From positions 1-63,282 of the IMG/VR virus record IMGVR_UViG_3300041411_000027: a stretch of DNA of 63,282 nucleotides; one strand, 5' to 3'. This document shows, piece by piece, positions 25,222 to 33,134 of this stretch. The DNA is from a virus. The translations under genes and the position numbers were made by a program. The notes beneath the pieces were generated by a model that was given only the letters and a program-made list of their open reading frames with translations, did not search any database and was not told the origin of the DNA. The first letter of the stretch is position 1. Every line of letters starts with the position of its first letter.

Positions 25222-25254
25222 GCCTCCATCGCTTAGCAGCCTTGGAGGCTTTTT
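25222..25254 (+). terminator. Terminator hairpin masking the next ribosome binding site
   Basis: GCCTCCA (25222-25228) pairs with TGGAGGC (25243-25249), then TTTTT. GGAGG of the right arm is the ribosome binding site of the gene at 25256. Transcripts reading through from nrdB would end here or have a masked site; transcripts from the 25193 promoter would escape. Confidence 0.85.
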
Positions 25255-25255
25255 C

Positions 25256-25495
25256 ATGAATGGTGCAAAGAAGTTTCACAACCCGGATGGTCCGGCCTTC
25301 AACGCTGGTGAAATCTGGGAAGGCAGTAGTCGTTGCAAAGTAGAAATTATCCGTACTGAACGATACGGTGTTGACAAGTGGGATGTAGATGTGTTCTACT
25401 GGTGGCCAATGGATGAAAGACGTTCTGTTGAATGCAGAAAGAACGCTTGGTCGTTCCAAGTTAGATACCAACATCAAGCAGATAAGGAGATTTAA
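25256..25495 (+). CDS. Hypothetical 79-residue protein
   Basis: ATG at 25256, seven bases after GGAGG. Trp- and Lys-rich (W-D-V-D-V-F-Y-W-W-P), likely a small beta-barrel. No family recognised. Its expression depends on the promoter/terminator arrangement upstream. Confidence 0.7.
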   Translation: MNGAKKFHNPDGPAFNAGEIWEGSSRCKVEIIRTERYGVDKWDVDVFYWWPMDERRSVECRKNAWSFQVRYQHQADKEI

Positions 25496-25887
25496 TGGCT
25501 CGTTATGTACGTAAAGAATTCCTCTCACCATGTGCTGATGAAACTGGTAGCGTAGTCTGCCAAATCGAAACACCACTGCTGAAGGATATCAGTGAGCGGT
25601 ATGTAGAACAAGGCACTGCGTGGATGCACGGACACATCAAGATCAATGACTGCTCGAAATACGTCCAACTTGATTTCGATTGCCATGATCAAAAGAGTTT
25701 CGAAAAGCGCATCGCAAAGCTTGACAAGCTGTTGAAAGAAGTTCAAGATATGCGGAATCAGTACGAAGCAATGTGGGAAAACAGTAAAAGGGAAGTTGCC
25801 CACAAAGGTCGTCAGCTTGCTCAAGAAGCAATTGACAAAAAGAATGCCGCCGATGAGCGTGCTCGTAATTACCGTGGGAGGGTGTAA
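25495..25887 (+). CDS. Hypothetical protein with helical C-terminal half
   Basis: 130 residues, ATG overlapping the previous stop. Beta-rich N-terminal half; charged helix from about 70 to 130, probably a coiled coil. Unknown role. Confidence 0.7.
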   Translation: MARYVRKEFLSPCADETGSVVCQIETPLLKDISERYVEQGTAWMHGHIKINDCSKYVQLDFDCHDQKSFEKRIAKLDKLLKEVQDMRNQYEAMWENSKREVAHKGRQLAQEAIDKKNAADERARNYRGRV

Positions 25888-26186
25888 TGTTAAAGCCGAT
25901 TACCAAAGAAGAAGTGCAAGCAGCATTTGCTAAACGTGAATTCCCAGACTTCGTGATCCAAGCATTCAACGAATGCATCTTCGAAGCCAAGCTCAAAGGA
26001 ACCACCACTGTAAAACAAGATGCTGTAATGGCAAAGATTGTGGCTGCAAGTGGTGAAACTCGGGGCAAGGTTTACGAGAACCGTTGGCTCGACGTTGAAG
26101 ACCACTACCGGGCTGCTGGTTGGACTGTTACTTACGAGAAGCCAGCTTACAATGAGTTTTTCGACGCTTACTTCACTTTCAAATAG
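25887..26186 (+). CDS. Hypothetical 99-residue protein
   Basis: Behind GGGAGG and overlapping the previous stop. The pattern P-D-F-V-I-Q-A-F-N-E-C-I, then helix, then W-T-V-T-Y-E-K-P-A-Y recurs in phage proteins of the T4 type; function unknown. Confidence 0.7.
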   Translation: MLKPITKEEVQAAFAKREFPDFVIQAFNECIFEAKLKGTTTVKQDAVMAKIVAASGETRGKVYENRWLDVEDHYRAAGWTVTYEKPAYNEFFDAYFTFK

Positions 26187-26196
26187 GAGATTGACA

Positions 26197-26328
26197 ATGT
26201 TGGTAGTACAATGTATCTTGTGGGTTGCGAACATGGCTTGTGCCTGCTCTAGCACCAACCGCATCTGGCCTGTCAATGCCTTCGCTGCATTGGTAATCAC
26301 TATTGACATCGCAAATCAAGGACTGTAA
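26197..26328 (+). CDS. 43-residue membrane protein
   Basis: ATG at 26197 behind AGGAG. Two short hydrophobic segments with Cys-Ala-Cys between them (M-A-C-A-C-S-S). A TTGACA/TACAAT pair around its start is only 10 bases apart, so it is not a promoter. Confidence 0.55.
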   Translation: MLVVQCILWVANMACACSSTNRIWPVNAFAALVITIDIANQGL

Positions 26329-26474
26329 TGATCGTCTTTCTGATCGGATTTATCTTGACCATGCTAAACAGTAATGGTATTCTACTGGCTCCAACGAAGT
26401 ACATCCCGTTGCACTGGATCGGTGTTATCGTGGGTTGCCTGTTGATGGCACAATCTGTAAACAAACTAACGTAA
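26328..26474 (+). CDS. 48-residue membrane protein
   Basis: ATG overlaps the previous TAA. Two hydrophobic segments (MIVFLIGFILTML and W-I-G-V-I-V-G-C-L-L-M) joined by a polar loop. Paired with the preceding gene it may form a two-component membrane factor. Confidence 0.6.
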   Translation: MIVFLIGFILTMLNSNGILLAPTKYIPLHWIGVIVGCLLMAQSVNKLT

Positions 26475-26485
26475 AGGAGAATCAA

Positions 26486-26695
26486 ATGATCTACAATGAA
26501 GCTGATGCTGTACAACGTGTGGCAGAAAACTGCAATGCAATTCAAGCACTGTACGCTGAGATTCGTACTCTAGCTGACTACCATGATATCGAAGTGGAAC
26601 TGCGTATTCCAACTGAAGATGGCCCGTGGCCCAATACAATCGATGCGGATTACAATGTAGAGCCGAGTTGGATGTCCAGCTCTGCCAACTGCTAA
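26486..26695 (+). CDS. Hypothetical 69-residue acidic protein
   Basis: ATG at 26486 behind AAGGAG. Helical N-terminus (A-D-A-V-Q-R-V-A-E-N-C-N-A-I), acidic C-terminal half. No family recognised. Confidence 0.65.
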   Translation: MIYNEADAVQRVAENCNAIQALYAEIRTLADYHDIEVELRIPTEDGPWPNTIDADYNVEPSWMSSSANC

Positions 26696-26706
26696 GGAGG
26701 AATGAA

Positions 26707-26916
26707 ATGAAAGTTGAACAAGAGGGAAAAGGTTTTCAAAAGGTGACTCTGATTCTTGAGAGTCAGATTGAGCTGGATTGGCTGTACGCACTCAGCAACA
26801 CTTCCTTGACTCAAGCAAGACAGCTTGCAGAAGGCTTGGGTATCACCCTTGTCAATGACAACTGCAAGGCTCAGATGGCACTGTATCACGCTCTGTCCGC
26901 ACTCTACAAAGACTAA
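26707..26916 (+). CDS. Hypothetical 69-residue protein
   Basis: ATG at 26707 behind AAGGAGG. Beta start (K-V-T-L-I-L-E-S) followed by helices; no recognised motif. Confidence 0.65.
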   Translation: MKVEQEGKGFQKVTLILESQIELDWLYALSNTSLTQARQLAEGLGITLVNDNCKAQMALYHALSALYKD

Positions 26917-26935
26917 TTCATAAAGGAGAACTACT

Positions 26936-27355
26936 ATGTCTTACGATCGTAACGAAACTCGCACTACTCTGGAAACCGTTGTACTTGGTGGCGTTGAACT
27001 GCGTCAGGTTGAAGTGGCTTACAACTACAAACCGTACAATGCAGAAGTGCAACGCTGCACCTACAAGCGCATTGAATTCGACGGCGAAGACCTTGACGGT
27101 CTGAACAACGCTCGCATCATCCTTGAAACTATGGCTCAGATGGACGAGCTTACTCTGGGAGGCTACAACCTCGAACAACTGGTGGAGATTGTTGAAGAAC
27201 AAGCCTCTGATATTGCTGAAGAACTGGAAATCCACTTCATCTATGACCGTGACGGTAGCGTTCGTGAGTACACTCCACGTTCTCTGTGGCAGCCATCTGG
27301 TGGTTGTGAATGGGAAGAGTCTGCATCCGAGTACGACTATGGTTGGGACTTGTAA
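26936..27355 (+). CDS. Hypothetical 139-residue acidic protein
   Basis: Behind AAAGGAG. Very acidic and Tyr-rich, including E-E-Q-A-S-D-I-A-E-E-L-E; a DNA-mimic character is conceivable but not shown. Followed by a strong terminator. Confidence 0.7.
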   Translation: MSYDRNETRTTLETVVLGGVELRQVEVAYNYKPYNAEVQRCTYKRIEFDGEDLDGLNNARIILETMAQMDELTLGGYNLEQLVEIVEEQASDIAEELEIHFIYDRDGSVREYTPRSLWQPSGGCEWEESASEYDYGWDL

Positions 27356-27379
27356 TCTCTTATAAGAATTAACCAAGAG

Positions 27380-27402
27380 CCCCGCTTCGGCGGGGTTTTT
27401 CT
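27380..27402 (+). terminator. Strong rho-independent terminator
   Basis: CCCCGC (27380-27385), TTCG tetraloop, GCGGGG (27390-27395), TTTTT. Confidence 0.92.
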
Positions 27403-27415
27403 ATGGGAGAGGGAA

Positions 27416-27625
27416 ATGGATAAAATAAAGAAACAAATCGCTGTGAAGATAAGAGACTATGCTGCTCAAGTGAGCTTGACACAAGCAGACATTGCTGAGT
27501 TGACAAACACAACACAACCAAGAGTGTCAAGACTATTTAATTTGAAAGTAGAGAGATTCACACTTGACAGTTTGTTCAAGATGCTTCAGAATCTCGACAT
27601 CGAAACAACACTAACATTCACTTAG
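27416..27625 (+). CDS. XRE-type helix-turn-helix regulator
   Basis: 69 residues. L-T-Q-A-D-I-A-E-L-T-N-T-T-Q-P-R-V-S-R-L-F-N is a classic HTH of the HigA-like group, followed by R-F-T-L-D-S-L-F-K-M-L. Likely a dimeric repressor or antitoxin-like regulator of phage promoters; no toxin partner is visible next to it. Confidence 0.8.
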   Translation: MDKIKKQIAVKIRDYAAQVSLTQADIAELTNTTQPRVSRLFNLKVERFTLDSLFKMLQNLDIETTLTFT

Positions 27626-27633
27626 GAGGAACC

Positions 27634-27963
27634 ATGGAAAGCTTCAATCCAGAACTCAAGGTCGGTATGCAAGCAATGATAGTTGGTGTAGCAATGCCAG
27701 AGAACGCTGGGCACATCGGCAAGATGGTGACGATTGCAGCTTTGTGTGATATTGGTGAGTCCGTACAGGAGTGGTATGACGATAACTATAATGTACTGCC
27801 ATTGAAGTATGCTATGGCTATTATCACGGGGATTGGGACTGGCCCGCACCATAAAGTAGGATACGCAACGATACAACAAAAGTATCTGATGCCCTTGCCT
27901 CCACTTGACGATGATGCTATCATCTTCGCCAATGAAAACGTAAAGGAGACTTCCAAATGCTGA
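27634..27963 (+). CDS. Hypothetical 109-residue protein
   Basis: Behind AGGAGG, overlapping the next gene by seven bases. G-M-Q-A-M-I-V-G-V near the start suggests a small barrel domain. No family recognised. Confidence 0.65.
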   Translation: MESFNPELKVGMQAMIVGVAMPENAGHIGKMVTIAALCDIGESVQEWYDDNYNVLPLKYAMAIITGIGTGPHHKVGYATIQQKYLMPLPPLDDDAIIFANENVKETSKC

Positions 27964-28895
27964 TCGTAGGCTCTCAAGCAATGGCCCATCACTTTCCAGA
28001 GGCTGGGATTGTCCCACGTGACACTGACATTATCGGTACGTTGGATGAGTTCCGTGAGTGGACTAAGGGTTTTGAGAAGGGTGAAATCATCCTCTGTAAG
28101 CCTCTGAGTGCTGATAAGATACACGTTCGTACTAAGGATGGGTGGAACTTCGAGTGGGAGATTGCGAAGGCTGGCAACTGTGCTCAGGAGCTTCTGGACT
28201 ACTTCGACTTAGGACAAGACTTTGCCCCAACACACGTGCTGTTGGCATTGAAACTGAGCCATCGTTATAAAAGGAACAGTCCTCACTTCCTGAAGACTAT
28301 ACGTGACATTCAATTCCTGCGTAAGCAAGGGGTCACACTGGGCACTGAGTTGGAAGAGTGGCTGCCTAAGCGTGAAGCCGAGACATACACCTACAAGCAT
28401 CCGAAACTGGACGTGAGTAAAGATGCGTTCTTTGATGGTGATGGTGTTCCGTACATCTATGATCATGACTCGATTCACTTGACTCAAGCTCTGACGTACA
28501 AAGAAACTGGCAACCACGCCAATACCCTGTGCCCTGAGATTGCACTGTACCCTGCCTACACATTCTATATGAAGGATGGAGCGGCTGTGATGACTTCGAA
28601 AGAGAAGTTCTTTGCTGTTGACGAGGTGATTCGTCTTCGCGGTGTGTATGAAGAGAGCTGTGTGCTTGCACTGGAGCGTTCTCAGATTCCATTCCCTGAT
28701 GCTTCTCCACGTAAGAGCTTTGAATATGCACTGATGAAGGTGTGTACATCAATCACTAGCGGTTGGTTTCGTGAGTATGCTTGGGAGAATTACGATAAAG
28801 TGCTTGACATCTACGAGAAAGAAGGCGAAGATGGCTACCTCAAACGCTTCAACGCAAACAAACACTTACTGAAACCATATGAGGGTACTTACTGA
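27957..28895 (+). CDS. Nucleotidyltransferase-fold protein (DUF7275-like)
   Basis: 312 residues. The first 35 residues (I-V-G-S-Q-A-M, then R-D-T-D-I-I-G) carry the G-S and D-x-D elements of minimal nucleotidyltransferases. H-V-L-L-A-L-K-L-S-H-R-Y follows. Later sequence has conserved His/Asp clusters (Y-D-H-D-S-I-H) and E-K-F-F-A-V-D-E-V. It resembles phage proteins grouped as DUF7275. A nucleotide- or AMP-transferring role is inference. Confidence 0.65.
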   Translation: MLIVGSQAMAHHFPEAGIVPRDTDIIGTLDEFREWTKGFEKGEIILCKPLSADKIHVRTKDGWNFEWEIAKAGNCAQELLDYFDLGQDFAPTHVLLALKLSHRYKRNSPHFLKTIRDIQFLRKQGVTLGTELEEWLPKREAETYTYKHPKLDVSKDAFFDGDGVPYIYDHDSIHLTQALTYKETGNHANTLCPEIALYPAYTFYMKDGAAVMTSKEKFFAVDEVIRLRGVYEESCVLALERSQIPFPDASPRKSFEYALMKVCTSITSGWFREYAWENYDKVLDIYEKEGEDGYLKRFNANKHLLKPYEGTY

Positions 28896-29155
28896 TGTTT
28901 CTTGATAAAGATATGATGGAAGTGAAGCTGGAAGTTGACGGCGCCACCTATTACTTCTCCAGCGTTGAGCAGTTGCAGCGTGGTCTGGAAGATGGTATGC
29001 GTGGCTTCAAGCTGATTCGTATGGCTAACTACATCGTACAAGATGGGAAGTTTATCAAGAATCGTAGTATTGGGCAGGAGTTCCCAAACATGGTTCTCGC
29101 GGCTGGCCGTGACAAGATTAATGAATTGTTTGACTTTATGGAAAATAACGGTTGA
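28895..29155 (+). CDS. Hypothetical 86-residue protein
   Basis: Starts in a TGATG overlap. Alternating beta and helix, E-V-K-L-E-V-D-G near the start. Its stop TGA is part of the -35 of the promoter at 29152. Confidence 0.65.
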   Translation: MFLDKDMMEVKLEVDGATYYFSSVEQLQRGLEDGMRGFKLIRMANYIVQDGKFIKNRSIGQEFPNMVLAAGRDKINELFDFMENNG

Positions 29156-29180
29156 CACCGTAACCGAATAGCTTCAGAAT
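29152..29180 (+). promoter_or_regulatory. Sigma70-type promoter
   Basis: TTGACA (29152-29157), 17-base spacer, CAGAAT (29175-29180). CGGTT and AACCG flank the -35 (about 29150-29166). Confidence 0.75.
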
Positions 29181-29213
29181 AGCCCCAACGAAACGAACAA
29201 CAGGAGAAACACA

Positions 29214-29594
29214 GTGTCCGATTACCAATTTGATTTGAAGGTTGCTAACAAACTCCGCCGAAAGGCACAAGATGCCAAGACTCGTGGCATTGAGTTCAGC
29301 CTCACCTTTCAGTCAATGAAGAACCTGATGAAAGCCAAACGTTGCTATTACACAGGCATCGTGCTTACTGAGCCTGTTGGCTTACAAGATGGTGACACTG
29401 GACGTGGTGCTTCTGATCGTACAATTGATCGTATTGATGGCAGCAAGGGTTATGTACCCGGCAATGTCGTGGCTTGCTGCAACGCTGCCAACAACATCAA
29501 AGCTCAGCTCGAAGGAGCAGGCTTGTCAGGGCTGCGAGCAGGGCGAGCTATCTTCGACAAATCGATTAAACGTATTGAAGGAGCAAAGAAATGA
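29214..29594 (+). CDS. HNH-like nuclease, GTG start
   Basis: 126 residues behind CAGGAG. C-Y-Y-T-G, then T-I-D-R-I-D-G-S-K-G-Y-V-P-G-N-V-V-A-C-C-N-A-A-N-N-I-K-A is the layout of small phage HNH nucleases in which R-x-D, the G-Y-x-x-x-N-V turn and N-x-x-K replace classic HNH. Target unknown. Confidence 0.75.
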   Translation: MSDYQFDLKVANKLRRKAQDAKTRGIEFSLTFQSMKNLMKAKRCYYTGIVLTEPVGLQDGDTGRGASDRTIDRIDGSKGYVPGNVVACCNAANNIKAQLEGAGLSGLRAGRAIFDKSIKRIEGAKK

Positions 29595-29794
29595 GTGACC
29601 TTCGTGATGTGATTATCGAAGACCTAAAGCGTACCCTGTCAAAGCTTGAACGCACACTACGAGCTGCTGGTAGTATTGAGTTCCAGTGTTACCACAACGC
29701 AAGGGATCGACAACTGGCTGGAGAATTCCTGAAGATGGCTGATGAAGCTCAAGAATCTCTCAACTTTGCAATCGGATTGGAGTATGACTTATGA
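29591..29794 (+). CDS. Hypothetical 67-residue helical protein
   Basis: ATGA overlap at both ends. Charged helices (L-R-D-V-I-I-E-D-L-K-R-T-L-S-K-L-E), perhaps a dimeric coiled coil. Confidence 0.65.
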   Translation: MSDLRDVIIEDLKRTLSKLERTLRAAGSIEFQCYHNARDRQLAGEFLKMADEAQESLNFAIGLEYDL

Positions 29795-30051
29795 TCGTAT
29801 CGGAGCTGATCGAGTGGTTGCATTCAATGCCACAAAATGCTAAGGTGCAAACCTTGGAGCACACTGGAAGTGGTGGCTACTACCAACAAGGTGGGACATG
29901 CCGTATAGTTGACTTTACTGACAAGATTGACTACCAACAATGGAAGGATGAGGGTGATACAACACCACCAGCCTACATCTACGGTGAACACTTCGAACTC
30001 ACCCTGATCGGTGAAGAACTCTTCTTACAATTTGGAGTAAAAGATAAATGA
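29791..30051 (+). CDS. Hypothetical 86-residue protein
   Basis: Translationally coupled. M-I-V-S-E-L-I-E-W-L is a pattern widely found at the start of small phage proteins of the L-I-x-x-L-x-x-x-P-x-x-A-x-V type; its function is unknown. Confidence 0.7.
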   Translation: MIVSELIEWLHSMPQNAKVQTLEHTGSGGYYQQGGTCRIVDFTDKIDYQQWKDEGDTTPPAYIYGEHFELTLIGEELFLQFGVKDK

Positions 30052-30269
30052 GCTACCTGTGCCCCGGATGTGATAAGCCAATGATCGATGGACAAGCGTT
30101 CAACGGTTTGTTAAAGTGCCACTGGGATTGTCAAGATGCTGTACGTGCCAAGATTGGTGATGCAGAAGCTGATGACATCATGCAGACCCATATCAACATA
30201 GCACTTCTTCAACAGGGTATTGGTCCTAGCCATCGTCTCTGGAAGACATTAGGAGGGACTACACTTTGA
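30048..30269 (+). CDS. Small zinc-ribbon-like protein
   Basis: 73 residues. C-P-G-C (5-8) and a later C-H-W-D-C suggest one zinc site. Coupled to both neighbours by four-base overlaps. Confidence 0.65.
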   Translation: MSYLCPGCDKPMIDGQAFNGLLKCHWDCQDAVRAKIGDAEADDIMQTHINIALLQQGIGPSHRLWKTLGGTTL

Positions 30270-30466
30270 CAACTGAGCAGAAGCTGGCCCACATTCGCTG
30301 GTACATCGATCAAGTGGGGAAGAGCAACAACAAAGAAACCCAGACATATTTCATCATCATGGCTCGTGGAGCCGCTGGTGCATGGTACGCTGATATGACT
30401 ATCTCTCAAGATGATTTCAAGGGGATTGAAACGGAACTGAATGATCTAGTGGAGGAAACAATATGA
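30266..30466 (+). CDS. Hypothetical 66-residue protein, TTG start
   Basis: TTG in a TTGA overlap, behind GGAGGG. Alpha/beta, with I-M-A-R-G-A-A-G-A-W-Y in the middle. No family recognised. Confidence 0.65.
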   Translation: MTTEQKLAHIRWYIDQVGKSNNKETQTYFIIMARGAAGAWYADMTISQDDFKGIETELNDLVEETI

Positions 30467-30954
30467 GTGTAAACAAACAAGGGTGGGGTTATGTGGTATT
30501 GAGTGTGATTGGTGGTGTATTGATCGCTGGGGCATTCTTGCTAGCACTCCAGACACTAACTGTTAAGGCTGATCCTGTGAACACAATCACCACATCTGGT
30601 GGTATGGTTGTCAAGATGGGTAAGGTGCTGGCTGAGCTGCCACAAACCAACATCAACGTTGGCTCTGGTGCCAACCTAACTGTCCCGCTGGGCACTGAAG
30701 CCAAAGAAGTGGCTGACCTGCTGGCCCAAGCTGGCATCAAAGACACTGACCTTATCACAGGTAACTTGACAGTGTGCCTCGCATCTGTGGTAAGCTACAA
30801 GACTGAACTGAACGGGATTGTAGGCACGAAGATCGATAAGCAGTGTCGCAACTTTACACCGGGCATGATGGCTGCTACAATCAACACCTTCGCAGAAGAC
30901 TACACCAAGCACGTAGTCTCTGAGTACAAAACCAAATACAACTTCATTAAATAA
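30463..30954 (+). CDS. Membrane-anchored extracytoplasmic protein
   Basis: 163 residues. One N-terminal membrane helix (about 9-30), then a Thr/Val-rich domain with two Cys (V-C-L-A and Q-C-R-N) that could form a disulfide outside the inner membrane. It may act in superinfection exclusion or on periplasmic targets. Confidence 0.7.
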   Translation: MSVNKQGWGYVVLSVIGGVLIAGAFLLALQTLTVKADPVNTITTSGGMVVKMGKVLAELPQTNINVGSGANLTVPLGTEAKEVADLLAQAGIKDTDLITGNLTVCLASVVSYKTELNGIVGTKIDKQCRNFTPGMMAATINTFAEDYTKHVVSEYKTKYNFIK

Positions 30955-30964
30955 GGAGAACCCG

Positions 30965-31558
30965 ATGTCTTTCAAGGTTAACGATCAAGTACGCATCCTG
31001 CCATTCGCTTACAACATCACAGATACTCGTGTTGGTATGAAAGCTGTTGTCACTCGTGTTGATGACCGCTCTGCCCTGCTCCCTGTACGTGTTGAATATC
31101 CAGACGGCAATTACAACTGGACTAACTACGAGAGCTTGTTCCTGATCGAAGCTGCACCAAACCAGAACGAAGCTGCTGGTAAGGATATCCTTGATCGCAT
31201 GCAAGAGCTGAAGGCTTCCATCGTTGCACGTGACGCTGCTGTGCTGCTCGTAGAGCAGCAAACCGAAGCACTGGATGCACTGCTGGCCAGCTTTGGCCTG
31301 AAACGTAGTGAAGAGGTAGAGGGTGTCCTCGCCGAGCCGCTTAATGCCCTACAAAGCTTTAAGGCAGGCACTATCAAGATTGGTGATCGTTTCCGTTGCA
31401 CATCGTCCGGTATTGACTTCTACACCGAGGGTAAGGAATACATTGTGGTTAATGTGGATTCCCGTGATAAGGGTAACCCTGTTGCCTTCCTTGACGATGA
31501 TCGCGATGAAATGTACCCAGATGACGATGAACTCGAACACTTCATTAAAGTGGTTTAA
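30965..31558 (+). CDS. Protein with two SH3-like ends and central helix
   Basis: 197 residues behind AAGGAG. N-terminal barrel (V-N-D-Q-V-R-I-L), central helix (about 70-120), and a second barrel (I-K-I-G-D-R-F-R-C-T) from about 137. Tandem KOW-like domains suggest binding to nucleic acid or ribosomal proteins. Confidence 0.65.
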   Translation: MSFKVNDQVRILPFAYNITDTRVGMKAVVTRVDDRSALLPVRVEYPDGNYNWTNYESLFLIEAAPNQNEAAGKDILDRMQELKASIVARDAAVLLVEQQTEALDALLASFGLKRSEEVEGVLAEPLNALQSFKAGTIKIGDRFRCTSSGIDFYTEGKEYIVVNVDSRDKGNPVAFLDDDRDEMYPDDDELEHFIKVV

Positions 31559-31568
31559 GGAGAGGTAA

Positions 31569-31769
31569 ATGCTGAACTATTCCCAACGTGACAACGACAT
31601 CCTTGTACGCTTCAACCGTCGCCCACTAGGCACAATCGAACGCACTGGAAGACTCTGGGCATACATCCCGAGAGCCTGTGATAGAGCCATCCGTTGGGAG
31701 TTCCCTTCCTTAGAAGAAGTGAAAGCTTTTCTTACGGAGCCCTCTAGAATCACCTTGACACGTTACTAA
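31569..31769 (+). CDS. Hypothetical basic 66-residue protein
   Basis: Behind AAGGAGAG. Arg-rich (R-F-N-R-R-P-L-G-T) with a final helix. The promoter at 31756 overlaps its last codons. Confidence 0.65.
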   Translation: MLNYSQRDNDILVRFNRRPLGTIERTGRLWAYIPRACDRAIRWEFPSLEEVKAFLTEPSRITLTRY

Positions 31770-31784
31770 TACTACGGTAGAATG
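31756..31784 (+). promoter_or_regulatory. Sigma70-type promoter
   Basis: TTGACA (31756-31761), 17-base spacer, TAGAAT (31779-31784). Only a 4 bp inverted repeat (CTAC/GTAG) surrounds the -10. Confidence 0.85.
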
Positions 31785-31825
31785 TAGACAGGGACAGGAT
31801 AACTACCCACACAGGAGACACGGAA

Positions 31826-32008
31826 ATGTCTGATGAAAATAAGATCGCAGTCTATGAAAAGCGTACCGTCAGGGAGTTGGAACTGGAATTAGCGATCTTC
31901 GTAAGGGATCGCCGTACATGTTCCGTCCCTCGCCGTATCCATTGGCTTGAGGAACACATTGAGTTCCTTGAAAGAATGATCACTGATAAGCGAACGCCTA
32001 CTGAGTAG
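31826..32008 (+). CDS. Hypothetical 60-residue helical protein
   Basis: Behind CAGGAG. Charged helices with R-D-R-R-T-C-S-V-P-R-R; basic patch in the middle. Monocistronic between promoter and terminator. Confidence 0.7.
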   Translation: MSDENKIAVYEKRTVRELELELAIFVRDRRTCSVPRRIHWLEEHIEFLERMITDKRTPTE

Positions 32009-32014
32009 GAAACT

Positions 32015-32042
32015 AAGCCCGCACATGCGGGCTTTTCTTTTG
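32015..32042 (+). terminator. Strong rho-independent terminator
   Basis: AAGCCCGC (32015-32022), ACAT, GCGGGCTT (32027-32034), TTCTTTT. Confidence 0.9.
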
Positions 32043-32065
32043 CCCAAAATAAAGTGAAAAAGATA

Positions 32066-32095
32066 TTGACGGCACCCCCATAACCTCTATACAAT
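32066..32095 (+). promoter_or_regulatory. Sigma70-type promoter
   Basis: TTGACG (32066-32071), 18-base spacer, TACAAT (32090-32095). No clear hairpin here. Confidence 0.75.
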
Positions 32096-32137
32096 GAGCA
32101 CATCAAGACATAAACCACCAAACAAAAGGAGAGAAAC

Positions 32138-32773
32138 ATGAGCTATTTAGACCGCGAAATCAAGCCATCGAACTGCACTCAGTTCCCAATCGGTGCCAAG
32201 GTGAAGATCACCCATTCTGGTCGATGCTACTCTGGCTATCGAGACATGGCAGAGTACATGAGACTGAACATCCAACTCCCTTCCAATCCATTCAGGAACG
32301 GAGACGTGGGTGTTGTAGTCGCCAAGGCTATGCATGAATACGAGAGTTCTGGTGAAGTGTTGGCAGTGAGATTGGACAACGGTAGTATTGGCCTGATGGC
32401 TGTGAGTGGTGTTGTTGAATACGAAGAACCCTTGAAAGCCATCGACATGAAGGATATGGTTGTTGGTCAAGTTGTACGATTGGTGGATGAAGGGCGTGAT
32501 GGTCATAAGCATTGGCATTTTGTAGCTGGTGGTGAGTACACCGTCCGTAAAGATGAATACAACTGTACTGGCCCAGCATCGCCTAAGAGTGGTAATGTCC
32601 CATCGCGTAACTGGGCAGAGTGGAAATGGGTATTGGTGAGTGATGTTCCTGCTGAACCAGAGCCAACAGTGGAAGAACTGAAGGCTGAATTGGCAACAGT
32701 CAAGGCCAAACTCTGGGAAGCTGAATGGAAGCTGAACAAGATCAGTGAAGTTGCAAAGGACGGTATCCTCTAA
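32138..32773 (+). CDS. Hypothetical protein with KOW-like modules and helical tail
   Basis: 211 residues behind AAGGAGAG. F-P-I-G-A-K-V-K-I-T (about 17) and V-G-Q-V-V-R-L-V (about 107) start two barrel-like modules. The C-terminal 40 residues form a helix (E-L-K-A-E-L-A-T-V-K-A-K-L). Role unknown. Confidence 0.7.
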   Translation: MSYLDREIKPSNCTQFPIGAKVKITHSGRCYSGYRDMAEYMRLNIQLPSNPFRNGDVGVVVAKAMHEYESSGEVLAVRLDNGSIGLMAVSGVVEYEEPLKAIDMKDMVVGQVVRLVDEGRDGHKHWHFVAGGEYTVRKDEYNCTGPASPKSGNVPSRNWAEWKWVLVSDVPAEPEPTVEELKAELATVKAKLWEAEWKLNKISEVAKDGIL

Positions 32774-32774
32774 T

Positions 32775-33128
32775 ATGAAACGATACATCCTGTGGTTCTC
32801 GTGTAGCATCTGGAGAGTGGCTACGTTGTACGTTCTCTCCTTACTGATATGCTCGTTAGCCTTCAGCTACATCGAGGCTAGGACGCTCTCTGAGAGCTTC
32901 TACTGGGCATGTGTGACATCACTCACGATAGGGTATGGAGACATCGCACCGATAACACAGGGTGGTCGTATCTTGGCTACATGCTTCGCTCACTTCTGGG
33001 TGTTTGGCATTGCACCACTGGTCGTCACCAACATGTTGTCTATTGTCACTGAAGATCGCAACGCATTCACTGATGAAGAGCAGGTTGAAATGATGGCGTT
33101 ACTTCGGTACATCCACAGCAAGACGTGA
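32775..33128 (+). CDS. Two-helix potassium channel
   Basis: 117 residues from the ATG at 32775 (one base after the previous stop). First membrane helix about 12-32; pore helix and selectivity filter T-S-L-T-I-G-Y-G-D at 48-56; second membrane helix about 66-90; short cytoplasmic tail. T-x-G-Y-G-D is the K+ filter. Same topology as KcsA and the algal-virus Kcv channels. As a tetramer it could let K+ out and change membrane potential during infection. Confidence 0.8.
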   Translation: MKRYILWFSCSIWRVATLYVLSLLICSLAFSYIEARTLSESFYWACVTSLTIGYGDIAPITQGGRILATCFAHFWVFGIAPLVVTNMLSIVTEDRNAFTDEEQVEMMALLRYIHSKT

Positions 33129-33134
33129 AAGATT

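Noticed and set aside
26191-26216. TTGACA and TACAAT at 26191-26216 as a promoter
   Set aside because: The boxes are only 10 bases apart and lie across a start codon.
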